From JABSQH01 sp039177505 (lineage in GTDB: Bacteria; Actinomycetota; Acidimicrobiia; Acidimicrobiales; Ilumatobacteraceae): 56,412 bases of DNA. How positions within the stretch are numbered: position 1 is the first letter of the stretch; each line of letters starts with the position of its first letter. A program made the position numbers and the translations under genes. Positions 48,096 through 56,329 of the stretch are shown here, piece after piece. The notes beneath the pieces were generated by a model. The model made no database searches, was not told where the DNA came from, and saw only the letters and a list, made by a program, of their open reading frames with translations. The stretch is from assembly GCA_039177505.1 (NCBI GenBank), contig JBCDFR010000026.1, positions 1 through 56,412 of the forward strand, given 5' to 3'.

Positions 48096-51000
48096 GGAGG
48101 CAGTTTCGCAGCGATCTGCGCCAGGCGCTGACCTCGGCGATCGATGATCCATCCGAGCCCTGGTCGCGGTGCAACGATGGATCGTCGCGGCAACGTGCAG
48201 CCGAACAGGTCGCCATCGACGTCGCCCGGAGCGCTCATCACCACGCCGCAGCGGCTGCGCGCCACGTCCCGAGTCCAGTGGCCATAGGACGCACGCACCG
48301 CGTCGAGACGAGCCGCTGCGACGATCGTGAGGTTTGCACCGTCTCGGCCGTTCGCGATTGCGGCCAGTGCGCCGCTCGCATCATCGACCCGCTCGGCGTC
48401 GTCGATCACCAGCAATACCGCCTCGCCGCTCTCCCCTGCCGCACGGGCGCACTCGATCTCGTCGCTCGGGTGCCGCCGACCGATGTCGACGACTCGGCCC
48501 CCGGTCACGTGACGCCAACGGTCGACAACCGTGCGGAGCGTTGTCGTTCGGCCTCCCCCGGTACCGCCGACGATCAATGCGTGGTCGCCGTGCGGGAGCG
48601 TCAGGGTCGCGGGCAACCGCGTGTCGGCGTCGACGCCGACGGGCAGCTCAACACCGCCTTCGGGCGACACCATGCCTATCGCCGTGTCACGCAGCTCGAT
48701 GCGGGCGGGGAGTACCTCGACGGGCACCGGACCATCGCCCAGACTCGTCCTGATGTCGGCGCCGTCCGGGGAGCGCGCGACGTGGGCCAGCAGGCCACTC
48801 GACTCGACGCGCAGCCGGCCCGGGAGCCCGGGCGGCACGGGATCACCGCGCACCCGATCGGCGACCACCGCATCGAGGTGGAAGAACCAACGATCGGCGA
48901 CCGGGAGGTTGAGCACAGCCGGTGACGTACCGTCGTCGCCGACGAGCGCCATCACGCCGACGGCAGAGCCGTCTTCGACCACCGCCGTCAGATCGGCGGT
49001 CAGCTGTGGCTCATCTGCAAGTGCGCGCCGCAGCGCTCCGTAGCCATCGATCGCGCAGATGAGCAGCGGCTGGTCGTGCAACCCACCTGAACCACGGCGG
49101 TCGATCTCACTGCGCAGGCGGGCGAGCGTGCGGGCGATGCGTTCTGTTTCGTTTCGTCGGACGAGGCCAGCGCAGTGCGGGAGGTCGGAGAGCGCAGCCA
49201 GTGCTGCGTCGCCGAGCATGTCGATCACGTAGATGTGCAGCGATGCCGGCGATGACGCTGCTGCCGCCGCCAACAACAGTGTCTGCATCGCGGTCGACAC
49301 TCCTGCTCCGGGCGAACCGACGAGCGCAAGGCCACCGGTCTGGGGATCCCAGCGCAACGGCAGTCGCCGACGATGCCCATCGTCGTCGATGAGGCCGACA
49401 ACTTCGGTGTCGACGTCGCTGCATCCACCCAAGTGGGCAGCGAGGTCGCTCGACGAGAGCTTCGGCGGCAACGGGTCGATCCATAGCGGTGGCAAACGCG
49501 CCCGTTCATCGCGTTCCATCACGCGTCGAGTCGCCGCGACGAGCACGTCGATCAGGCGCTCACCGGCGACGCGGCACGCCGCTGCCGGCGGTTGCCGGCG
49601 CGGCGCAGCAAGTGTCTCCACTCGGAGTGACGTCGACGGCCGCGCCGGCGGTCCGGTACATCGTGCGGTTTGCACCTCCACCAACTCGTCGTGCCCCAGG
49701 CGAACGAGAGCTCGACCGGGTGCGCTACGGGGAAGCTGTGCGCCACGCCGGTCGTCGACGATGTCGAGCGAGTCGGCGGCAGTCTGCGTGCGCAGCGCGA
49801 TGCGAATGTCGGTATTGGCGCGCACATCGTCGCCGATCGCACCGGCAGGCCGTTGCGTCGCGAGCACCAAGTGGAGGCCAAGACTGCGACCTCGTTGAGC
49901 GACGGCGACGAGTGTGCCGAGCAAGTGCGGACGATCGGCGGCGAGTGTGGCGAATTCGTCGACTACAACGACGAGGTCGGGCATCGGGCCGTCGCCGGCT
50001 CCCTGCTGGCGGTACGCGAACGTGTCGCCGACACCGGCACGCCGGAGCCGTTCCTCACGCTCGCGCAGTTCGTGACGGAGGCCAGCCAATGCTCGATCGA
50101 TGATGCCATCGTCGAGATCGGTGACCATCCCGACCACGTGCGGGAACGCGGCACATGCGTCGAAGGCGGCACCACCCTTGTAGTCGATGAGCACGAAGGC
50201 GACATCCGATGGTGGATGCCGTGTCGCGATGCTGGCGATCAAGGTGCGCAACAACTCGCTCTTTCCCGCCCCGGTCGTTCCGCCGATGAGTACATGTGGT
50301 CCGTGGCGGGCCAAGCTCAGTTCGACATTGCCGCCGCCAGCGCGCCCGAGGCAGGCGGCGGTCGGTGTCGGCACCGCCCAACGGTCGCCGATCAGCTCCG
50401 CAAGAGCGGCTGGTTCGTCGGCGTCCGTTGCGAGCGCATCATCGATCTCGTCGAGGTCGACGACGCTCGGTGTCGAGTTGGCGGCCGCGACGTCCTCCGG
50501 ATCGATGAGGGGAGCGAGGGTACGTGCTGCGGCTTCTGCGGACTGGAGTGTCAGACCGGCCATCGACGCCCGGCCGACGTCGGTGCGGGCACCGGCGATC
50601 GCGATGCCGCCCAACGCGCCGACGGTCACCGTCGTGAGACATCGGCTCGGCACTGCCCGCTCGGTGGGCACGAGAACGATCACGGCAACGTCTTGCGCGT
50701 CGAGCGCTCGTCGGAGTGCGCTGTCACGTTCCATCAACACGTTCGGGTCATCGACGATCACGATCCGCGCGCTCTCAGCGGGCGTCGAGTCAACCTCGAC
50801 CGACACATGATGGGGAAGCCACTGCGCCCAGGTCCAGGTCGCTGCACACATCGTCGTGTCGATGCGCACGTGGGCGGGTCCGTGTCGTGCGGCGAGGTCG
50901 ATGAGCATGGCGCGGGCGAGATCGGCGGCGGCTTCAGCGGTCCCGTGGATGGCAAGCGCCTCACCCAAGCGAAGTTCAACGGTGATGGGAACGTCGATGG

Positions 51001-52183
51001 CGGTCGTTGCGTCGACGACACGAGCGGCGACGTGGTCGGCAACCCCGTGGAGTGCGGCTGCGGTGATGGCCACGTCGCCGCGACCGACGAGGAGCGGCCA
51101 ACAACGCGCATCGCGCTCGTCATCGGCCGGACGACAACCGTCTGGGGCGCCGCGCGGATCGGACCACACCGGCGAGCGCGTCGCCCCCTCCCGCAAGTCG
51201 TCGATCAGCGCGAGCGTGTCAGCCAAGGCCGGGTTCCCGGTTCGCATCTGATCGGCAACGCCGCGCACGTACTCCGCAACGCCGGCGACGAACTCCTCCT
51301 CGGCGGCCGCAACGGCCTGTCCGCGGCGGCGGTAGTCGCGCCGCGATCCCATGGCCCCGATGGTCCAGGTGCCGATCGACGCAGTCGCCGCCAGGCCGGC
51401 GAACACCGCGAACAACATCGACCCGAAGACGACGACACCGACCGCTGCGCCGGCCAACGACATCGCTGCCGCGATCAAACCGGTCGCAGGTGTCCGCCGC
51501 CGAGGCTCGAGCCCGGGCGGAGCGTCGGGCACCGGTGGAATCGTCGTTGGTGCGGGTGTGGTGGCCCGACGCACGACTCGCCCCCAGCTGCCGGCCGCAC
51601 GATCGACCTCACCCAGGCTCGGGGTGCGCTCCTCACGCTCCGTGCGCACCGCTCGGACGTGCACCGTCGAGGAGCCGAGCCGGATCACTTGGACATCGGG
51701 CGCAGTCGGATGGGCGCGCACCTCCACGGGCGCCATCCCGCTGAGCTGCACGAAGTCGGCCGAGCCGTCGTCGGCGATCTCCAGGAGCCCGACGTACGGT
51801 TCGATGGTCGGATCGGCGATCGACACCGTGGCGTCGGCAGCTCGACCGAGCCGGTGACGACCAGCGGTCACCGGACGCCATCGACCACAGTCGGGCCCGG
51901 CAACCGCAGCCACTTCCACGACGGGCCGACCGCCCGAGGTGTCATCACGAGCGGTCAACGAGGCGTCGCCCGGTTTGACACTCGCACCTGTGCGCAGCAG
52001 CCGGGCATCACTCAGCCGGGTCGCCGGTGATTCGACCGTGCCGTCGATCGTCAGCGGCCCGTACGGCAGACCGAGTGCGACGGCGAGCCCACCAATCGTG
52101 TCGTCATCGCCGGCGACGTGCACCCGCCGCACCCGGTGATGCTGATCGACGATGTCGAGCGGACCGTTGTCGGAGTGGCTCAC
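48092..52183 (-). CDS. FtsK/SpoIIIE (EssC/EccC)-like triple ATPase with FHA domain
   Basis: A 1363-residue membrane ATPase resembling type VII secretion motors. The N-terminal 190 residues include an FHA-like domain (RHRLGRAADATVSIADPTIE). Two membrane helices lie around residues 235-285. Three FtsK-type ATPase domains follow. Domain 1 has an intact Walker A (GGTTGAGKSELL, K641) and Walker B (LVVVVDEFA). Domains 2 (GSPGAGVSTAM, about 958) and 3 (GGTGGGRTTTL, about 1206) have lost the Walker Lys. No WXG100, EccB/D/E or mycosin gene is near. GTG 52183 start. Confidence 0.88.
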   Translation of the reverse strand: MSHSDNGPLDIVDQHHRVRRVHVAGDDDTIGGLAVALGLPYGPLTIDGTVESPATRLSDARLLRTGASVKPGDASLTARDDTSGGRPVVEVAAVAGPDCGRWRPVTAGRHRLGRAADATVSIADPTIEPYVGLLEIADDGSADFVQLSGMAPVEVRAHPTAPDVQVIRLGSSTVHVRAVRTEREERTPSLGEVDRAAGSWGRVVRRATTPAPTTIPPVPDAPPGLEPRRRTPATGLIAAAMSLAGAAVGVVVFGSMLFAVFAGLAATASIGTWTIGAMGSRRDYRRRGQAVAAAEEEFVAGVAEYVRGVADQMRTGNPALADTLALIDDLREGATRSPVWSDPRGAPDGCRPADDERDARCWPLLVGRGDVAITAAALHGVADHVAARVVDATTAIDVPITVELRLGEALAIHGTAEAAADLARAMLIDLAARHGPAHVRIDTTMCAATWTWAQWLPHHVSVEVDSTPAESARIVIVDDPNVLMERDSALRRALDAQDVAVIVLVPTERAVPSRCLTTVTVGALGGIAIAGARTDVGRASMAGLTLQSAEAAARTLAPLIDPEDVAAANSTPSVVDLDEIDDALATDADEPAALAELIGDRWAVPTPTAACLGRAGGGNVELSLARHGPHVLIGGTTGAGKSELLRTLIASIATRHPPSDVAFVLIDYKGGAAFDACAAFPHVVGMVTDLDDGIIDRALAGLRHELREREERLRRAGVGDTFAYRQQGAGDGPMPDLVVVVDEFATLAADRPHLLGTLVAVAQRGRSLGLHLVLATQRPAGAIGDDVRANTDIRIALRTQTAADSLDIVDDRRGAQLPRSAPGRALVRLGHDELVEVQTARCTGPPARPSTSLRVETLAAPRRQPPAAACRVAGERLIDVLVAATRRVMERDERARLPPLWIDPLPPKLSSSDLAAHLGGCSDVDTEVVGLIDDDGHRRRLPLRWDPQTGGLALVGSPGAGVSTAMQTLLLAAAAASSPASLHIYVIDMLGDAALAALSDLPHCAGLVRRNETERIARTLARLRSEIDRRGSGGLHDQPLLICAIDGYGALRRALADEPQLTADLTAVVEDGSAVGVMALVGDDGTSPAVLNLPVADRWFFHLDAVVADRVRGDPVPPGLPGRLRVESSGLLAHVARSPDGADIRTSLGDGPVPVEVLPARIELRDTAIGMVSPEGGVELPVGVDADTRLPATLTLPHGDHALIVGGTGGGRTTTLRTVVDRWRHVTGGRVVDIGRRHPSDEIECARAAGESGEAVLLVIDDAERVDDASGALAAIANGRDGANLTIVAAARLDAVRASYGHWTRDVARSRCGVVMSAPGDVDGDLFGCTLPRRSIVAPRPGLGWIIDRRGQRLAQIAAKLPP

Positions 52184-52331
52184 GTGATGACATGGGCGCG
52201 GCGCGTCCCCAGGCGGAAGATGCGAACCAGGAATTCCGCTATCACAGGGCTCTGACCAGGGGTTGTGAGTCGTCGCCGCTCCCTACAACGGCGCTGACCT
52301 CAGGCACCGGTGAGCGACTCACAGCCTGCGG

Positions 52332-52348
52332 ACGAAGAACTTCTTCGT
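52332..52348. promoter_or_regulatory. 17-base palindrome in the divergent control region
   Basis: ACGAAGAA-c-TTCTTCGT is a perfect palindrome midway between the EssC-like gene (start 52183) and the HTH gene (start 52403). The 219-base gap contains no ORF of note. A repressor or activator, possibly the HTH protein itself, could bind here to control both genes. Confidence 0.5.
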
Positions 52349-52402
52349 TCGCGGAGACCACCGGTGAGACGTGCGGTGAGGGCTGGTTGCGACGGTGCCG
52401 AC

Positions 52403-53158
52403 ATGCAACCACCAGTCGACCGTGCCGACCGTCAACAACCCGCCCCACGCAGCGCCCTGATGCGCTCGCTCTCACGCGAGTGGCAGCGCCTACGTCGCGA
52501 CCCTGACGCACTCGCGGCCGCCCGCCGCTGGTCGGCCAAGGATCCTCATCTGCAACGCATGCTCGACGAACTCACCGACCTCGACCACCTCGTGAACGAC
52601 ACAGCCTGCGCGCGCCCCGACGGCGACGCACTCCTGAGGGTGCTGCTCGCAGCGGCCGCTCACGATGGGCTGGCGGCGAGGGTCGTGCTGACGCGCATCG
52701 CTCCGCTGGCCATCGCCCGGGCCGCCCAATTCGGATGTAGCGACGAGCGCGGGGGCGTGGTCGACCTGGTCGTTCCGGCATTGTGGATGGCGATCACCGA
52801 GTTCGACCCGGCGCGCCGACCGACCTCACTCGCCAATGCCCTCGCCGCCGACGCCGTCTACTTCGCGTTTCGCCGTGAGCATCGCCGGACCGGCGGCCGG
52901 GAGCGGCCGGCATCACTGTCTGTGGTCGCCGAGCCGACGGCGCCCCCGTTGGCTCCGACACTCGGTGACGATCTGCACTCGGTGCTCGCTGATGCCCGCG
53001 CCGGCGGTGTCGCCGACGAGTATCTCGACCTGCTCAACGCCGTGGCGGCCGCCGACTCGATCAAGGAGCTGGCGCGAGCCGAGAACGTCACCACCCGAAC
53101 GATCCGCAATCGCCGCCGCCGCGCGGTCGAAGAAGTGCGAGCGGCAATCGCCGCCTAG
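52403..53158 (+). CDS. HTH-containing (sigma-like) regulatory protein
   Basis: A 251-residue protein from ATG 52403. The N-terminal half is helical (SREWQRLRRDPDALAAARRW, MLDELTDLDHLVNDT), the middle resembles an RNA-polymerase sigma-like helix bundle (AITEFDPARRPTSLANALAADAVYFAFR, partly shown). The C-terminus is a sigma-4-like helix-turn-helix (SIKELARAENVTTRTIRNRRRRA). Acidimicrobial genomes carry such proteins next to DNA-processing genes, but I cannot name a family. It is divergent from the EssC-like ATPase. Confidence 0.72.
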   Translation: MQPPVDRADRQQPAPRSALMRSLSREWQRLRRDPDALAAARRWSAKDPHLQRMLDELTDLDHLVNDTACARPDGDALLRVLLAAAAHDGLAARVVLTRIAPLAIARAAQFGCSDERGGVVDLVVPALWMAITEFDPARRPTSLANALAADAVYFAFRREHRRTGGRERPASLSVVAEPTAPPLAPTLGDDLHSVLADARAGGVADEYLDLLNAVAAADSIKELARAENVTTRTIRNRRRRAVEEVRAAIAA

Positions 53159-53175
53159 CCTCGCGGGGTGTGCCC

Positions 53176-53261
53176 GCCCGGGTGGCGGAACTGGCAGACG
53201 CGGGGGGCTTAAACCCCCCTTCTCCTTCGGGAGAGTGTGGGTTCAAATCCCACCCCGGGCA
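53176..53261 (+). tRNA. tRNA-Leu(TAA), attachment site of the element
   Basis: An 86-base class-II tRNA: acceptor GCCCGGG/CCCGGGC, anticodon stem GGGGG-CTTAAAC-CCCCC with anticodon TAA, long variable arm (CTCCTTCGGGAG), T-arm GTGGG-TTCAAAT-CCCAC, discriminator A at 53261. CCA is not encoded. An integrase gene starts 93 bases downstream in the same direction, so the tRNA 3' half is likely the attachment core. Confidence 0.95.
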
Positions 53262-53290
53262 CATCTAGCTGGTATTTTGCAACTCTCATT

Positions 53291-53335
53291 GCTTGCACAT
53301 GCAAGCGAAACACCAAAAGGTGCACAAAAGGTGCA
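53291..53335. repeat. Candidate integrase arm-type sites
   Basis: Between the tRNA and the integrase are a perfect inverted repeat GCTTGC-acat-GCAAGC (53291-53306) and an exact tandem direct repeat of CAAAAGGTGCA (53314-53324 and 53325-53335). Short repeats next to attL are typical binding sites for the N-terminal arm-binding domain of tyrosine integrases or for an excisionase. Confidence 0.5.
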
Positions 53336-53354
53336 CAGACTGTTACTGTCGGGC

Positions 53355-54494
53355 ATGGCCCGAGGGTCGGTGTTCCGCAAGAACGGTCGGTGGGCGTTCC
53401 GTGTCGACGCTGGGGTGAACCCCGAGACCGGCAAGCGTCGCCAGATGCTTCGGCAGGGGTTTAAGACGCAACGCGAGGCCGAGAAGGCCCTCGCCGCTAC
53501 GCAGCAGGCGGTCGAGCAGAACAGCGTGGTTGCGAAGTCGACGATGAAAGTCGACGCGTTCTTCGACGAGTGGCTCGCCAGCCAGAACGGCCGGCTGAAG
53601 GAGTCGACGCTGCACAGCTACGAGATCACCGCCAAACGAATACGTGGCGGGTTGGGCCACGTTCAGCTGCAGGCGTTGACGCCACTACAGATCGAACGGT
53701 TCTACGCAGACCTGCTCGAACACGGTCGAGCCGATGGCACCGGCCTGTCCCCCAAGACAGTCCGCAACACCCACACCGTGTTGCGCAAGGCGCTGTCGGA
53801 TGCCGAACGACTCGGACTCGTGCAACGCAACGCAGCCGCTGCGGCACGAGGACCGGCCGTCGAGCGACCCGAGTTCACTGTGTGGTCGTCGGACGAACTC
53901 AACCAGTTCTTCGCGCAGGTCGAGTCGCACCGGCTGTACGCCGCGTTCGTGTTGCTCGCCACGACTGGGATGCGACGCGGTGAGGTGCTCGGTGTGCGGT
54001 GGAGCGACATCGACTTGGACTCCGGCGAGTTGGCCATCGTGCAGACGATCACCTCTGTCGACGGACGACTCACGGTCACCACACCGAAGACACGCGGCAG
54101 CCGCCGCGTGATCTACCTCGACGACACCACGGTCGGCGTGCTCCGCGCACACCGCAAGCGACAACGCGAAGAACAGCTCGCCGCCGGACCCGACTGGGAC
54201 AACACCAACGGACTGTTGTTCACCGACGAAACGGGAGCCGCCGTGCGGCCCGAATGGTTCTCGAAGGAATTCGGTCGACACGTCGCCGAAGCAGACGTGC
54301 CGCGCATCCGACTCCACGACGTCCGACACACCTACGCGACCCTCGCTCTGAAGGCCAGCGTGCATCCAAAGATCGTCTCGGAGCGACTCGGCCACTCGAC
54401 GATCGCCATCACGCTCGACCTCTACTCCCACGTCACACCTGGAGTTGCTCGCGAGGCAGCACAGACCGTTGCAGCCAAGATCTTCGGCCCCTAG
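53355..54494 (+). CDS. Tyrosine recombinase (phage-type integrase)
   Basis: A 379-residue integrase. An N-terminal arm-binding domain (GSVFRKNGRWAFRVDAGVNP, RQMLRQGFKTQREAEKALA), a SAM-like core-binding domain (residues 62-165) and a catalytic domain follow. Catalytic residues are R206 in TTGMRRGEVLG, H321 and R324 in RLHDVRHTYATL, H347 in RLGHSTIAIT and nucleophile Y357 in LDLYSHVTPG. It matches actinobacterial prophage/ICE integrases that use tRNA genes. The ATG at 53355 follows the tRNA by 93 bases. Bases 54495-54716 after it hold no recognisable gene. Confidence 0.93.
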   Translation: MARGSVFRKNGRWAFRVDAGVNPETGKRRQMLRQGFKTQREAEKALAATQQAVEQNSVVAKSTMKVDAFFDEWLASQNGRLKESTLHSYEITAKRIRGGLGHVQLQALTPLQIERFYADLLEHGRADGTGLSPKTVRNTHTVLRKALSDAERLGLVQRNAAAAARGPAVERPEFTVWSSDELNQFFAQVESHRLYAAFVLLATTGMRRGEVLGVRWSDIDLDSGELAIVQTITSVDGRLTVTTPKTRGSRRVIYLDDTTVGVLRAHRKRQREEQLAAGPDWDNTNGLLFTDETGAAVRPEWFSKEFGRHVAEADVPRIRLHDVRHTYATLALKASVHPKIVSERLGHSTIAITLDLYSHVTPGVAREAAQTVAAKIFGP

Positions 54495-54716
54495 AACCGG
54501 ACGCCCCCATGAGAAGGCACTATCGAGCGATCCCGCCACGCGAGATGTGCCGATGTCGTACCTGAGCTGCTGCCAGCGGTCGGCACCACCTCGACGACGT
54601 ATTCGCCATAGAGACCGAGATCGGGCTCGGCGGGGCAGAGACGTCGCTCGTGGCTACTGTGCAGTTTGCGGGTGCTGCATCACAGCCATTGCGCCCGCCA
54701 CCGCAATGGAGCAGAT

Positions 54717-56111
54717 GTGAGCAAGCTGACCCGGGTTCGCGTGACCGGTCTCCTCGACCGATTCGATCATGCCTTCGACATCGACCAGAGCTGGGAGTTC
54801 GTCATTCTTCACGGCCCCAATGGCGTCGGCAAGACGATGCTGCTGCAGCTCTGTCAGGCAATGATGCGACCCGACCACGCGCGCCTCAGGTCGCTGCCGT
54901 TCAGGTCTGCCACGCTGGCCTTTGACGATGGCTACATCATTGAAGCTGACCGTCTGCCGCCCGGCGAGGAGCAGCTACCGGACGTCGATGACGGCGATCC
55001 CTCGCGCAGGCGACCGAAGATCGTAATGAGGCTCCGGCGATCGGGCTCCCTCGTGTCTGAGTGGTCTGCCGGCTTCAAGAACACCCGGAGCCTTCGGCGC
55101 TACGCGGAGATGATCGATGACATGGTCCCGTTCCCAAGGGTCAAGCCAACTACGTGGCTTGATACGGAAACAGGTGAGCCGATCACCATCGAAGAGATCG
55201 CTTCTCGATACGCCGATGTGCTTCCCGAGGAGCTCGTTGCTGAGATCTCCTCCATTCCCGACGACGCACGTGCGTTCTTCGATGCCCAGAAGGTGCACCT
55301 GATCGACACCGAACGTCTGCTGTCCGTGGAACCATCGAACGAGTGGCCTTCAGCGCGAGCGGCGAGGTCGGCGCAAAACAGGCCACTTTCCACCCGTGGC
55401 GATGCTGAGCATCGCTCGACGGTCGTTTACTTGGCCGATGAGCTTGCCAACCGTATTCGAACCGCGCTCGCCCAGAACTCCCTAATCTCCCAAGAGCAAG
55501 ATCGAACGTTCCCACAACGTCTTCTCGGCGCACAGCGTGTCGCTGCGACCGAGGCGGAAGTCAGAGATCGGTACCGCGATCAGGCAGAGCTACGAAGTCG
55601 CCTGTCGGCAGTCGGGCTACTCGACCAGACTCCCGAAGTGGCGCTTCCCCTAGAGGAGTTGGAGGCTTGGCAGATCCGAGTGATGTCGATCTACCTCCAA
55701 GACTCGGCGCTAAAGCTCGCCAACTTTGAGGAGCTTCTTCGCAAGACGACTCTCCTTAGAGAGGTGGTAAATGCGCGCTTTCTCAACAAGTCAATGCGGA
55801 TCGACGCCGAACGCGGCTTCTTCTTCGAGACCGATCGTGGACTGACCCTTAGCCCATCCCAGCTCTCCTCGGGTGAACAGCACGAGGTGGTTCTTCTGTA
55901 CCGACTGCTCTTCAACGCTCGCGCCGGGTCGATTGTGCTTATCGATGAGCCGGAGATTTCGCTGCACATCGCGTGGCAACAACAGGTTCTCAACGATCTC
56001 AAGCGGATCGCCGAGATCAGCGCTCTTCAGTTCGTTATCGCCACACACTCGCCCCACATCGTCCATCACTGGGTCGATCGGATGGTGTCGCTCTCCGGGG
56101 AGGCCGGCTAG
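54717..56111 (+). CDS. AAA/ABC-type ATPase (OLD/AriA-like), putative defence ATPase
   Basis: A 464-residue SMC/RecF-like ATPase from GTG 54717 with GGAG at 54708. Walker A is HGPNGVGKTML (33-40), the signature LSPSQLSSGEQHEVVLLY (about 383), Walker B IVLIDEPEISLHIAWQ (about 406) and the His switch IATHSPHIVHH (about 441). A helical insertion lies between. No nuclease domain is fused. The downstream gene, starting two bases after the stop, is DUF4435. An AAA ATPase plus DUF4435 is the composition of the PARIS system (AriA-AriB). Codons are less GC-biased than the host genes, suggesting transfer. Confidence 0.82.
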   Translation: MSKLTRVRVTGLLDRFDHAFDIDQSWEFVILHGPNGVGKTMLLQLCQAMMRPDHARLRSLPFRSATLAFDDGYIIEADRLPPGEEQLPDVDDGDPSRRRPKIVMRLRRSGSLVSEWSAGFKNTRSLRRYAEMIDDMVPFPRVKPTTWLDTETGEPITIEEIASRYADVLPEELVAEISSIPDDARAFFDAQKVHLIDTERLLSVEPSNEWPSARAARSAQNRPLSTRGDAEHRSTVVYLADELANRIRTALAQNSLISQEQDRTFPQRLLGAQRVAATEAEVRDRYRDQAELRSRLSAVGLLDQTPEVALPLEELEAWQIRVMSIYLQDSALKLANFEELLRKTTLLREVVNARFLNKSMRIDAERGFFFETDRGLTLSPSQLSSGEQHEVVLLYRLLFNARAGSIVLIDEPEISLHIAWQQQVLNDLKRIAEISALQFVIATHSPHIVHHWVDRMVSLSGEAG

Positions 56112-56113
56112 CG

Positions 56114-56329
56114 ATGCTTGAGAACGTGACGGGAGAGGACATCTTTGCGAGCGTGAAGATGTTCCGAGCCGCGGGGGACGGGCCATTTCTGCTCGTTGAA
56201 GGGAACTCCGAGTACCAGTTCCTGTCAACTCACGCATCGACTGATATCAAGCTCATTGATTGTCGCGGAGCTGAACCTCACCGGGTTTCACGCAGGCGTG
56301 TTGGTATGAGTCTCGGCCTCGCGGCCTGA
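56114..56329 (+). pseudogene. DUF4435 (AriB/TOPRIM-like) gene truncated by an IS
   Basis: ATG 56114, two bases after the ATPase stop. About 53 codons are original: MLENVTGEDIFASVKMF, then FLLVEGNSEYQFL, the VEG-type motif with the acidic residue of TOPRIM-like DUF4435, then LIDCRGA. From about 56272 the reading frame runs into the end of an IS3-type element and ends at 56329. A complete DUF4435 protein has about 300 residues, so the gene is broken here unless its remainder lies beyond the IS. Confidence 0.7.

Noticed and set aside
49670..52030. A 786-codon plus-strand ORF antisense to the EssC-like gene
   Set aside because: The minus strand encodes recognisable FHA and FtsK domains over the whole span; the plus frame is open only because of high GC and shows no domain.
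52836..53354. In-frame upstream extension of the integrase
   Set aside because: The frame crosses the HTH gene in another phase and the tRNA-Leu; the family start is ATG 53355.
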